DNA of 26,964 nt from JANNMJ01 sp031426455 (GTDB taxonomy: Bacteria > Bacteroidota > Bacteroidia > Cytophagales > Hymenobacteraceae): contig JANPLI010000096.1 of NCBI GenBank assembly GCA_031426455.1, forward strand, positions 1 to 26,964, written 5' to 3'. The notes beneath the pieces were generated by a model that saw only the letters and a program-made list of their open reading frames with translations, did not search any database and was not told the DNA's origin. This document shows positions 6,801 to 14,340 of this stretch, piece by piece (within the stretch, counting starts at the first letter, position 1; each line of letters starts with the position of its first letter). The position numbers and the translations under genes are program-made.

Positions 6801-8104
6801 TCGCGGAACAGCGCCCGGATGAAATTGGGCGCGCCGCCGCCCGGGCGCTGGTGGCCAGGACGGCCGCGCTGGCCGGGGGGCGCGTTGGGCGTCAGGATGC
6901 TGAGGCCGGCGTGGGTGCCCACCCAGTAGGTGCCCGGCGCCACGGGCAGAATGGCGTACACATCGGCGCCGGTCAGGCCGTCGTGTTCGTCGTAAACGGC
7001 GAAGCGCTCGTCGGCCACGTGCTGCACCAGTCCCTCGTCCTGCACCATCCAGAGCGAGCCTTCCCGGTCTTCGAGGGCGGCGGCGGTCACGTCGCCCATC
7101 AGGTCGTCACCGGTGTAGCAGGCGAAGGTGCCCGGCGGTGCGCCCGCTTCGTGGCGACTCACGCCGCCTGCCCCAAATACCCAGACGCGGCCCAGGTGGT
7201 CCTGCAAGGCGCGGCGGATGTCGGTGGAACACAGGCCGTCAGCGGCCGTGTAGCGCGTCAGAGTCCAGGGCTGACGCGGGTCGGGCCGGTCTAAACGCAG
7301 CAGGCCCGTGGTACTGGCGCCCCAATACAAGCGGTCGCTGACGCGGAACAGCGTCCGCAGGCCGCGCCCGCGCAGGGCCGGCGGCATAGCGGCGGTGGAT
7401 GCGGGTAGGCGATGGCCCGTCGCGCCGTCCAGCACCGCTACGCCGCCTACCGTCACGACCCATAGTTGCCCGCTCGGGCCGGGTAGCAGTTGGTGGAGCG
7501 AGTCGGCGGGCAAGTCACCGGCAACGGCGGTCAGGTGGGTCACGACCGTATCGGCGCCCGGCTCCCAGCGCAGGCGGTAGAGGCCGTCGCCGGCCGTGGC
7601 GAGCCAGATGCCGTGATTGTCAGTGTCGGGCAGCACCTGCCGGACGCGCGCCGTGCCCGCGTAACCGCGCGGCCGGATGCGGGTGATGTCGGCCAGGCCC
7701 GGTCCGCTGCGCCCGGCCTCGCCGCCCGGCCCGCGCGCGTGGCGCACCGCCGACACGGCGCCGTAGCGGTGCCCCAGCCAGAGGGTACCGTCGGCGCCGG
7801 GCGCCACGGCCGTGACGTGACTTTCGGGCAGTCCCTGGCGGGTGTCGAGGGTGCGGAAGCGGCGCCCGTCGAACCAGGCCACGCCGCCCTGCGTGCCGAT
7901 CCAGAGCTGCCCGGCGCCGTCCTCGGCCACGGCGTACACGGTGCTTTGCGGCAAGCCTTCGGCGATAGTGTAGCGCCGCGTGGCCAGGGTTTGGGCCGGG
8001 GTGAGGCGGGGCAGAAGCAGGATTAACAGACCGGTCAGCAGGCGGCCCCACCCGGCACACAGCGGGCGGCAGGTCGGGGCGCAGCGGCGGAGCGACGGAT
8101 TCAC
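3836..8104 (-). CDS. Hybrid two-component system regulator (propeller sensor, histidine kinase, receiver, AraC-type output)
   Basis: This single 1422-residue protein spans signal sensing to DNA binding. In order it has: an N-terminal signal/anchor segment (about 20-37); a periplasmic double beta-propeller of repeats such as QLWIGTQGGVAWFDG (about 40-715); a Y_Y_Y domain (about 718-797); one transmembrane helix (about 800-822); HisKA with phospho-acceptor His860 in NVSHELRTPL; an HATPase with LTNLLANALRF, DSGPGI and GSGTGIGLAL (about 930-1070); a receiver with Asp1178 in SDVMMPG and Lys in VAKPF (about 1126-1240); and a C-terminal AraC helix-turn-helix (about 1310-1410). All catalytic residues are present. 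In Bacteroides such proteins control polysaccharide-utilisation loci, but no SusC/SusD or glycosidase gene is in view, so the ligand is unknown. The start is GTG, with an in-frame stop two codons upstream. Confidence 0.95.
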   Translation of the reverse strand: MNPSLRRCAPTCRPLCAGWGRLLTGLLILLLPRLTPAQTLATRRYTIAEGLPQSTVYAVAEDGAGQLWIGTQGGVAWFDGRRFRTLDTRQGLPESHVTAVAPGADGTLWLGHRYGAVSAVRHARGPGGEAGRSGPGLADITRIRPRGYAGTARVRQVLPDTDNHGIWLATAGDGLYRLRWEPGADTVVTHLTAVAGDLPADSLHQLLPGPSGQLWVVTVGGVAVLDGATGHRLPASTAAMPPALRGRGLRTLFRVSDRLYWGASTTGLLRLDRPDPRQPWTLTRYTAADGLCSTDIRRALQDHLGRVWVFGAGGVSRHEAGAPPGTFACYTGDDLMGDVTAAALEDREGSLWMVQDEGLVQHVADERFAVYDEHDGLTGADVYAILPVAPGTYWVGTHAGLSILTPNAPPGQRGRPGHQRPGGGAPNFIRALFRDSRGRIWLGSRRGGVAWCETTGDAAGRWHELTGVPSLAGGHILSFAEDRRGRLWIGSYANGLTVLDGATLRAQQFGLNGLNPVPGNRLAQGTIWRTYCDRRGAIWLGSDNHGLVQVLDSAGTVCFRRVDGQRGRLSVSSLSEGTAGQLWLGTIGQGLLRFDTRTGRLHAYPQAHLSAQNPFLIQADTAAGGVWVGTNHGLDFFDARLGRVRRSYGRDEGFRGQETNQGAVLLEPDGGLWVGTVNGLMHYDPTLARPNRLPPRTRLLGIRLFLRDTILAPGVALPYRLNHLTFDYVGVSLANPDRVRYQYRLIGFDAAWAGPLAATAATYTNLPPGTYRFEVRAANPDGVWNPHPAAFAFTIRPPWWRTWWAYVLYAITIAAALWLARAYTLARAALRADLQLERQALHHMRELDRVKTDFFTNVSHELRTPLTLILGPAAEVEADESAPAAVRARGGVVLRQARKLLTLITQLLDLSKLEAGALHLQTVSGEASAFVQQILLTFADLATTRGIHLRAELPDGPVPLRFDPPKLEEILTNLLANALRFTPTGGTVTLTLTAHDAAPPHPGEVLLQVTDSGPGIAPEHLAHVFDRFYQVPESTAAFPEAGSGTGIGLALVRELTALHGGRVDVTSTPGQGTTFTVRLPRLPLADAQRAIATPDLPATLPAMTASAPDQPRAIEALSERPAPDNEAPVVVIIEDNADIRAFIADVLTPAGYQLLTAPDGATGLALALAEVPDLVVSDVMMPGALDGFAVCRALKASPATSHIPVVLLTARSGADDRLTGLEGGADAYVAKPFNPRELRAQVQNLLRLGQLARIRFAPDTVVTPNAVFLAEAPAEPLFEPVPTPDMPPAATDPLARHTAAVAGLPSLDQAFLHRVETAVEAHLDDGEFSVDDLASAVNLSRTQLHRKLKALTGQAASDYIRLTRLHRAHALLAGRVGTVAEIAYRVGFNSPAHFSTAFSRQFGYPPSEIGRAVASAPATSAG

Positions 8105-8125
8105 CCCCTAAAACTACAACCCCAA

Positions 8126-8151
8126 GCCTTCCGACTCTGCCTTCCGACTCT
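8126..8151. repeat. Exact tandem repeat of 13 bp upstream of the hybrid regulator
   Basis: GCCTTCCGACTCT occurs twice head to tail (8126-8138 and 8139-8151), 22-47 bases upstream of the GTG start. The position suits a regulatory site for the gene, but the 13-bp period is not the 21 bp expected for AraC-type sites. Confidence 0.6.
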
Positions 8152-8271
8152 ACTTTGACGGGTAGGTCCTAAAGCGGATCACCTCGGCTTGATTTCTTTT
8201 CCGCGTCCTGGCATCTTCGCAGGAAACGGGAAAACCGGGGCCGCCATCCGGCTGCGCACGGGCAATTCCCC

Positions 8272-9537
8272 CTACGGCATCGCCCGCAGGTGCGCTAAAG
8301 CTTCCTGGGCGTGGGTCTGGTCTTTTTCCTGTTCCAGCTTCGGCACGCCTGCCTGGAAAAAGCGCAGTAGGTCGGCGCGCAGGGCGGGGGTGAGGTAAGC
8401 GAAGTCGTTTTTGTCGAGTTGGATCAGCAACTCGCTGTACGTGCGGTCGGTGAGGCCATATTCGCCGGGCGCGGTGATTTTGCCGGTGTCGAAGTCGCGG
8501 TCGGGGAGCAGCGGCGGATGGTCGTTGCCTTCTTGTTCGGCCAGCAGGGCGCAGTAGCGGGCGCGCACTTCGCGGAAGGAAGCGCGGAGCAGGTCTTCGG
8601 CCTCCTGGGTGGGCACCCGAAACCGAAAGGGCCGCAGCGGACCGATCTTCGGCAGCACCCTGAATACGCCCGACAGAAGCCGCGCCCCGAAGTGGGGCCG
8701 TTCGTAGCGCCGCCCGAACTCGCGCCGGTAAGTGCGTTCCGAGTACCGGTACACCACGTCGCGGCGCTTGGCCGTGCGGCTCAACTTGTTGATTTCCTTC
8801 TGCTGATAATGCCACGCGGCGCGCGTCAGGGTGGGCATCAGTTGCGAAACGGCAAACCGGTAGGAGCCGATAGCCAGGTCGGTATTGACGAAAACCGCCC
8901 CCAACTCCAGGCCATACGTCTGCCGGAAAGCGCGTTCCAGCACGGGCTTGGCCACCTGAAAGCCGATGAAGTCGTGGAAGGCCTGCGGCCGGTAACGGCC
9001 CGCCGCCACCTGCACCACGTCGAAAGAAAACTCGACCTGGGTATGCTCGAACGGCGCGTCTTCGTAGGTGATGACGGGGCCGAACTTCTTCTTCAGCTCC
9101 GGATAAACCGACGCCATCGCGCGGTTCGTTCCTTTGGAATGTCCTTGGTTATCAGCTGCATAATGGGCCAGCGCGCCCAGGGCGAAGGCGTATTCATTGA
9201 GGTTTTCGGCCTGCGTCAGCAGCGCCCGCACGAAGGCGCCGGTGCGCACGTAGTGCGTCAGGTTGGTGAAGAGCTTGGCGCCGAACGGGTAGTACCCCAT
9301 ATCCTGAATGATGGCCCCGCCGTAGGCGTAAGCGTGCGCTTCGCGAAGCTGGTCGTCGGTCAGGGCGGGCTGTTTTTCGCGCGCCGCAAAGCGTCGTAGC
9401 GCCGGGGCGATGCAGACCGTCCAGGCCGAATCCACATTCGCCTGGTGCGTCAGTACGGCGTAGGCGCGGGCCGTGGGCAGCAGCGGCGGACAAGCCAGCA
9501 GCAGCACGAGCAGCAGAGTTGAAAAGCGTAAGGGCAT
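8272..9537 (-). CDS. Secreted zinc-dependent phospholipase C-like protein
   Basis: The 421-residue protein starts with a clear signal peptide (1-25, hydrophobic core LLLVLLLACPPLL, cleavage near ARA). The mature part has the metal-ligand pattern of the zinc-dependent phospholipase C / S1-P1 nuclease fold: His31 in VLTHQANVDSAW, His68 and Asp79 in HAYAYGGAIIQDMGYYPFG, His95, and the signature ALAHYAADNQGHSKGTN with His125, Asp129 and His133, plus a later His near 164. Family members hydrolyse phospholipid head groups in the periplasm or outside the cell. The protein is longer than the classical 250-370-residue enzymes, with an extra basic C-terminal region (about 260-421), so its exact substrate is open. 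It diverges from holA across 171 bases. Confidence 0.85.
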   Translation of the reverse strand: MPLRFSTLLLVLLLACPPLLPTARAYAVLTHQANVDSAWTVCIAPALRRFAAREKQPALTDDQLREAHAYAYGGAIIQDMGYYPFGAKLFTNLTHYVRTGAFVRALLTQAENLNEYAFALGALAHYAADNQGHSKGTNRAMASVYPELKKKFGPVITYEDAPFEHTQVEFSFDVVQVAAGRYRPQAFHDFIGFQVAKPVLERAFRQTYGLELGAVFVNTDLAIGSYRFAVSQLMPTLTRAAWHYQQKEINKLSRTAKRRDVVYRYSERTYRREFGRRYERPHFGARLLSGVFRVLPKIGPLRPFRFRVPTQEAEDLLRASFREVRARYCALLAEQEGNDHPPLLPDRDFDTGKITAPGEYGLTDRTYSELLIQLDKNDFAYLTPALRADLLRFFQAGVPKLEQEKDQTHAQEALAHLRAMP

Positions 9538-9694
9538 AAAAGTGCGGCCTCATACGCGGGAATCGCCTTTTGGGCTGCAATCAACGCGGGGCTACGCTTC
9601 TGCATTTGGCGTGAGCCGCCGCTGTACCTCGCTTCGCGCCGCCGCAAACGGGCTTTTTGCCGATGCTAAGCCGGGCGCGGCTGCTGCCTGCCGG

Positions 9695-9702
9695 TACCTT
9701 TG
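9695..9702 (+). promoter_or_regulatory. -7 element just upstream of holA
   Basis: TACCTTTG matches the Bacteroidota consensus TAnnTTTG exactly and is the same octamer as in the rpsP and rplS promoters. Only 6 bases separate it from the ATG at 9709, so transcription would begin at or within a few bases of the start codon. No TTG -33 box stands at 19-20 bp. Confidence 0.5.
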
Positions 9703-9708
9703 CCCCCG

Positions 9709-10764
9709 ATGCCGCCCGCCCCTTCGTCCGCCGCCTCGTCGGCCACTGATATCCTTAAGCAACTCCGCGCGGGCCATTACGCGCCCGTGTACCTGTTGCA
9801 GGGCGACGAGCCGTTCGAGATCGATCGGGTGAGCGATTTTATCGAAGCCCACGCGCTGCCCGAACACGAAAAAGGCTTCAATCAGGTGGTGCTCTACGGC
9901 CGCGATGTGGACGTGGCGACGGTCGTCGGCAACGCCCGCCGCTTTCCGATGATGGCCGACCGCGTGGTGGTGGTGGTGCGCGAAGCCCAGGCGATGCTCG
10001 ACCTCGAAAAAGAGCCGGGCAGCAAGCTGCTGATTCGGTATCTCGAAAAGCCCTCGCCTACCACGGTGCTGGTGCTGGCGCTCAAAGGGCGCTCGCTCGA
10101 TGGCCGCAAGCCACTGGCGAAAGCCGCCGCGCAGCACGCCACGGTGCTGACCACCAAGAAGCTGTACGACAATCAGGTTGGTCCGTGGCTTTCGGCCTAC
10201 GTCCGCGAGCATCAGGTGCCCATCACGCCGGGGGCGGTGCTGCTGCTGGTAGAACGGGCCGGCGCCGACCTGGCTCGCCTTGCTGGGGAAGTCGATAAGC
10301 TGCTGGCCGGTCAGCCACCCGGCAAGCCCATCGACGAGGAAACGGTCTTTCAGAAGGTCGGCCTGAACCGCGAGTTCAACGTCTTCGAGCTGCAAAGTGC
10401 GCTGGTGCAGCACCAGGGCGCGCGCGTCGAGCAGATCATCCGCTTCTTCGAAAGTCACCCCAAGGACCACTCCGTGATTCCGATGATCGGCCTGCTGTTT
10501 GGCTACTTTGCCCGCCTGCTGGTGCTGCATCAGCAACAGGCCGTCGGCCCCATCGACTGGAAAGCTGCCCTCGGCAAACGGGCCTTCGTGCCGGGCGTGC
10601 AACGCGAGTATGAGTTGGCCGTGCAGCGTTTTCCGCCCGACCGCGCCCGCCGCGTCATCGGCTACCTGCGCCGCGCCGACCTGCAAGCCAAAGGCATCGA
10701 AGGCGGCACCCTGACCGATGCCGATATTCTCCGCGACCTCGTGCAGGGCATCCTGCGGGGTTGA
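9709..10764 (+). CDS. holA: DNA polymerase III subunit delta
   Basis: The 351-residue product matches the clamp-loader delta subunit, which opens the beta sliding clamp during replication. Visible signs are the N-terminal YAPVYLLQGDEPFEIDRVSDFIE (domain I start), a degenerate nucleotide-binding fold with LIRYLEKPSPTTVLVLALKG, LLLVERAGADLARLAGEVDKL in domain II, and the C-terminal collar helices (FNVFELQSALVQHQ through LRRADLQAKGIEGG). A TTG at 9700 in the same frame lies inside the -7 promoter box, so the ATG at 9709 is the chosen start. The gene is alone on this strand: it diverges from the phospholipase C gene and converges with the cyclophilin gene with only 3 bases between the stops. Confidence 0.93.
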   Translation: MPPAPSSAASSATDILKQLRAGHYAPVYLLQGDEPFEIDRVSDFIEAHALPEHEKGFNQVVLYGRDVDVATVVGNARRFPMMADRVVVVVREAQAMLDLEKEPGSKLLIRYLEKPSPTTVLVLALKGRSLDGRKPLAKAAAQHATVLTTKKLYDNQVGPWLSAYVREHQVPITPGAVLLLVERAGADLARLAGEVDKLLAGQPPGKPIDEETVFQKVGLNREFNVFELQSALVQHQGARVEQIIRFFESHPKDHSVIPMIGLLFGYFARLLVLHQQQAVGPIDWKAALGKRAFVPGVQREYELAVQRFPPDRARRVIGYLRRADLQAKGIEGGTLTDADILRDLVQGILRG

Positions 10765-10767
10765 ATC

Positions 10768-12195
10768 TTACTCCACCACCAGCCGCTGGACTACGCCGCT
10801 GCTGCGCACCCCGTACACGCCCGGCGCCAGGCCGGCGGTGGGTACGGTTTCGCCGGTGGCGATGCGTACCACCCGCCCCAGCGCGTCCAGTACCGTAAGC
10901 GGGCCGGTGGCGCCGGTCAGCCGGACGACGTTACCCGCCGCTGTTGGGTTTGGGTGGAGGGCATCTAAGCCGGTTTCGATTTCGCTTAATAAGCCCGTGA
11001 CAGCCTGTGTCTTAAAATTCCAAACCGTGGACTGAAAACCGGCAATGCCGCCCTGCCGCGCCCGCACCCGCCAGTAGCAGATCTGCAAAGCGGGCAGTGC
11101 CGTAGGCACCTGAAACGTGGTGCCGACGATGGAGTCGCGGCTGAAATAAATCGAAGCTGCGGGCAGAAATAGCCGGGTGCGGGCAATTTGCAGGTCGTAG
11201 GCTTCGGCACCGGGCACAGCCGTCCATTGCAGGGTGGGCATCACGGGCACCTGCTGATCGCCGAGGGTGGGCAGTTGCAGCGTGGGGGCAGGCAGGCCCG
11301 TGCGGAAAGTCCGTACGGCCGATGTACTGACTTCGCCGCCGTTGGTGGCTTTCAGGCGCCAGTAGTACAGTGTGGCGGGTTGGAGCAGCGTGGCAGCCAC
11401 GGTCAGCGTCGAATCGAACTGCGATGCCTGTGGCCGAATCACGCCGCTGTTGAACCCGGCATCGGGGCTGATCTCGGCCGTGTAAAGCAACGCGCCCGGC
11501 ACCCGACGCCAGCGCAGTAAGGGGTCAGCCACCACGGTGGCGCCATCGGCCGGTGCCCGGAGCGTGGCCGCCGCCAGACTTGAATCGACCGATCCCAGGC
11601 GCGTGATGAACATTTCGATCTTGCGGAGGGGGTTGTCATTACCGTCGCGCGCGGCGCGCACGATCTGGTCCACGAGCGCCATATTCCGCCGCACCCGGCC
11701 GTACACCGTGTAGTTGCGGTCGAGATTGGGTGCGGGCGCGACGGTGATGAAGAACTGCGAATCGGCGGAGTTAGGGTCGTTCGTCCGGGCCGCGCCGAGG
11801 ATGCCGCGCACGTAGCTCACGGCCGAAAACTCGGCCCGGACGGTGGGCTGATTCGGCTGGCCCTGCCCCCAGGTACTGCGCGGTCCGCGGCGCGAGTTGG
11901 GGTCGCCGCCCTGAATCACGAAGCCCGGCACCACGCGGTGAAAAGCCGTGGAATCATAGAAACGGTTCACCACCAGCGAGTCCCAGTTGCGCACGTGGCG
12001 CGGGGCAATGGTGGGAAACATTTCCACATCGAACGAGCCGCTGATCGGCGCGGGGGTGCCCGCCGCCTGCTGCACCTGAATGCGGTAAAGCGGTCGGCCC
12101 GTAAATGGCCCCTGAGCGAGGACCGAGGTGAGGGGTAGCGCAGCCACTAGCAGCGCGGCGGCGCCGGTGGAACGGCGGGCGGAAAAAGCAGGCAT
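10768..12195 (-). CDS. Secreted cyclophilin-type peptidyl-prolyl isomerase with fibronectin-like modules and type IX sorting domain
   Basis: The 475 residues hold: a signal peptide (about 1-27, ending VLAQ); a cyclophilin domain (about 50-202) with FHRVVPGFVIQGGDP (catalytic Arg87) and ADSQFFI; two fibronectin III-like modules (about 212-297 and 298-395, marked by W-R-R-V-P-G-A-L-L-Y and W-T-A-V-P-G-A-E-A-Y-D followed by YYWRLKA and CYWRVRA); and a C-terminal domain (about 403-475) with LHPNPTAAGNVVRL, DALGRVV and GVYGVRSSGVVQRLVVE. The last domain is the type A sorting signal of the type IX secretion system, so the protein should cross the outer membrane and be surface-bound or released. Cyclophilins catalyse proline cis-trans isomerisation; the W121 position of human cyclophilin A is Asn here. 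The fusion suggests folding or binding of surface proteins. Confidence 0.9.
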   Translation of the reverse strand: MPAFSARRSTGAAALLVAALPLTSVLAQGPFTGRPLYRIQVQQAAGTPAPISGSFDVEMFPTIAPRHVRNWDSLVVNRFYDSTAFHRVVPGFVIQGGDPNSRRGPRSTWGQGQPNQPTVRAEFSAVSYVRGILGAARTNDPNSADSQFFITVAPAPNLDRNYTVYGRVRRNMALVDQIVRAARDGNDNPLRKIEMFITRLGSVDSSLAAATLRAPADGATVVADPLLRWRRVPGALLYTAEISPDAGFNSGVIRPQASQFDSTLTVAATLLQPATLYYWRLKATNGGEVSTSAVRTFRTGLPAPTLQLPTLGDQQVPVMPTLQWTAVPGAEAYDLQIARTRLFLPAASIYFSRDSIVGTTFQVPTALPALQICYWRVRARQGGIAGFQSTVWNFKTQAVTGLLSEIETGLDALHPNPTAAGNVVRLTGATGPLTVLDALGRVVRIATGETVPTAGLAPGVYGVRSSGVVQRLVVE

Positions 12196-12235
12196 CGGGG
12201 AAGGGGGGAGCGACGCACGACCACGCCGTTTCCCC

Positions 12236-12243
12236 GCAAGATA
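12236..12243 (-). promoter_or_regulatory. Possible -7 element of the cyclophilin gene
   Basis: On the minus strand this reads TATCTTGC, an imperfect fit to TAnnTTTG, about 40 bases before the ATG. The 75-base gap after the flotillin gene also allows read-through from upstream. Confidence 0.25.
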
Positions 12244-12270
12244 CCGCCGGCTGCTGACTGCCGGGCCGAA

Positions 12271-14244
12271 TCAGGCTGCCGGGCGGTCCGGCGTTGATCC
12301 GTCCGTTGGGCCGTCCGTTGGCGGAACGGAGGCGGGCGACGCGGGTACTGCGGGTAGTGCCGGGGCCGTTATTGCCCCATCGGTGGTGATTTGCTGACGT
12401 ACCAGCAGGCCAAGTAGGGCGTCGGTCAGTCCGCCCGCACTGCCGCCCGCGCCATTAGCGCTGCCTCCGCTAACCTGCACCTGCGGCACGATCTGCACGG
12501 CGCCTTCGCCGATGAGCTGCATCAGTTGCACGGCCGTGAACTGCTGCGCGCCGAGCGCCACCACGCCCGCCTGGTAGGCTTCGGCTTTAGCCTGCCCGAT
12601 GCTGCGGATAGCTTCGGCCTCACCAGCGCCCCGCAGGCGCAGGGCGGCCGAATCGGCATCGGCGCGCACCCGGGTGGCTTCGGCTTCCCCGCCCGCGCGC
12701 AGCTTGGCGGCTTCGGCTTCGCCGCGCACTCGCTTCACCTGGGCATTGGCCTGGAGTTCGGCGATATTGACGCCCTGTTCCGACTTCACCAGTTCACTCT
12801 GAATGTCGGCAATGGCCGTCTCGCGCACCAGCAACTGACGCTGACTCTGGGCCGCCTGCTGCACTTCGTAGGTTTTCTGCTGCTCCTCGGCCAGTTTGCG
12901 GTCGGTTTGGGTGGTCATCAGTTGGGCGGGCGGCACGATGTCGCCGATCAGCGTATCGACGCCCTGCACGTTATAGCCCAGCAGCGCCGTGCGAATGTAG
13001 GCGGCGGCTTCGCGCTGGCGCTCAGCGCGGTGCGTGAGGTAATCCAGGACCGTGTACTCCTGCGAGGCGTTGCGGAAGTAATTGCCCACGATGGGTTCGA
13101 GCACGTGGTCCACCAGGTTCTGCATCGACCCCACCCGCGAGATGACGCGCGGCGCATCGGCAGCAGCCACGTGGATGATCTGCGCCACGTCGAGGTTGAA
13201 CGAGAAGCCGTCGCGCGAGCGGACGGTGATCGAGTTGAGCGACGAATCGTAGCGGTGCGCTTCGGTGCGCGTGGCCCAGTTGAGGACGATATTGGTCGTC
13301 GGCACCAGTTCCACCCGCATAATGTGCGTGTTGAGCGGTTGCCGGCCGGGGTAGAGCGGGGTGATCCAGATGCCTTTATGACCGACATCGACGAGGTTGC
13401 CGTGCATAAAATCGCTGCCCGACACGTCCGTCGCGGGCTTGCCCACGAAGGAGATTACCACGCCTACGTGGCCGATGGGCACTTCGGTCATCGGCACCTG
13501 TTCGACGCGCACGAACCACGGGTTCAGGTTCCAGGAGCCGGAAAGCAGGATCTGCTCCTGCAGGCCGCGCCGGCCGCCGGCGTCCAGAAAACGCTGCACA
13601 TCCTGGAAGTTGTCGTGTTCGGGGATCACGGGTCCGGCGATCTCGCCGCCTTCAATCGGTACGCCGTCCAGCGTTGTCACGATGCCCACCATATCCGGGG
13701 CCACTTGATAGACGCGCAATTCGTCGGGGTGCATACCCAGCTCGGCGGCGGTGGCGGGTGTCAGCACCGAAAACAGCGCCGTGTTGATGCGGTAAGTGCC
13801 CGCCGTCAGGATGCCGCGCTGACGGCCTTTCTCGCCGCCGCCCTTCAGAAAGGCGCGGGCGTCCTGATAGTCAGAACACTCTACCACGCGCCCCAGAATG
13901 TGCGCCGGCGGAATCGGCGTCCCGGCGTTGGCCACGATCAGCCCGATTTCGCCGGAAGGCACCACCACCACGCGGCTCTTGGTGACGCCGTATTGCCAGG
14001 GCCAGAGGAAAAAATGCCAGCCGGGCGCTAGTGTATCGGCTTGATAACCAGCTTCACCGTTGAGGGCGATCAGCTCGCCGGGGCCGAGCGAACGGGTGGC
14101 GAATTTCTTCACCACTACGCCGACTTCCAACTCGCCCACGATCACGATGCCCAGCAGCGACTTCGCCAGCAACACGAAAGTCAGCAGGCCGAAGATGACG
14201 GCCAGCGTCGGCAGAATGGCCGAAGCAGCTTGTAAGAGAACCAT
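12271..14244 (-). CDS. Flotillin-like SPFH-domain membrane protein
   Basis: With the ATG at 14244 the protein has 657 residues; a TTG two codons upstream is less likely. One N-terminal membrane helix (about 10-37) is followed by three copies of a beta module (about 95-160, 181-247, 255-311) with the pattern VP-x-G-x-(I/V)-G and G-x-(Y/W)-x-(L/I)-N-P. Then come an SPFH core (about 310-430; VELVPTTNIVLNW, RDGFSFNLDVAQIIHV), a long Ala/Glu/Gln coiled coil (about 440-570; VKRVRGEAEAAKLRAGGEAE), and a Gly/Pro-rich tail. Flotillins oligomerise through the coiled coil and organise membrane microdomains. It is in the same direction as aat and the cyclophilin gene, with its own putative promoter. Confidence 0.9.
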   Translation of the reverse strand: MVLLQAASAILPTLAVIFGLLTFVLLAKSLLGIVIVGELEVGVVVKKFATRSLGPGELIALNGEAGYQADTLAPGWHFFLWPWQYGVTKSRVVVVPSGEIGLIVANAGTPIPPAHILGRVVECSDYQDARAFLKGGGEKGRQRGILTAGTYRINTALFSVLTPATAAELGMHPDELRVYQVAPDMVGIVTTLDGVPIEGGEIAGPVIPEHDNFQDVQRFLDAGGRRGLQEQILLSGSWNLNPWFVRVEQVPMTEVPIGHVGVVISFVGKPATDVSGSDFMHGNLVDVGHKGIWITPLYPGRQPLNTHIMRVELVPTTNIVLNWATRTEAHRYDSSLNSITVRSRDGFSFNLDVAQIIHVAAADAPRVISRVGSMQNLVDHVLEPIVGNYFRNASQEYTVLDYLTHRAERQREAAAYIRTALLGYNVQGVDTLIGDIVPPAQLMTTQTDRKLAEEQQKTYEVQQAAQSQRQLLVRETAIADIQSELVKSEQGVNIAELQANAQVKRVRGEAEAAKLRAGGEAEATRVRADADSAALRLRGAGEAEAIRSIGQAKAEAYQAGVVALGAQQFTAVQLMQLIGEGAVQIVPQVQVSGGSANGAGGSAGGLTDALLGLLVRQQITTDGAITAPALPAVPASPASVPPTDGPTDGSTPDRPAA

Positions 14245-14276
14245 ATGCAAAACAGAAAAAGGGGAGAAGGGAAGGC

Positions 14277-14284
14277 CAAATGTA
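14277..14284 (-). promoter_or_regulatory. -7 element of the flotillin-like gene
   Basis: The minus strand reads TACATTTG, an exact TAnnTTTG match, 32 bases upstream of the ATG and inside the 96-base gap after aat. No TTG -33 box is visible at 19-20 bp. Confidence 0.5.
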
Positions 14285-14340
14285 GGGCTTGCCGTACTTT
14301 TTCTGTCATCGGAATCAGGCGCTCCGTTTGGGGGTGGCGT

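Noticed and set aside
9592..10686. Minus-strand open frame of 364 codons across holA
   Set aside because: The plus strand encodes a clear delta subunit; the antisense product is His/Gln/Arg-rich without motifs.
12526..14031. Plus-strand open frame of 501 codons opposite the flotillin-like gene
   Set aside because: Length comes from codon bias of the real gene; composition is unnatural (many His, Arg, Gly).
14245..14250. TTG start two codons upstream for the flotillin-like gene
   Set aside because: An ATG directly precedes the hydrophobic N-terminus (VLLQAASAILPTL) and is the more probable start.
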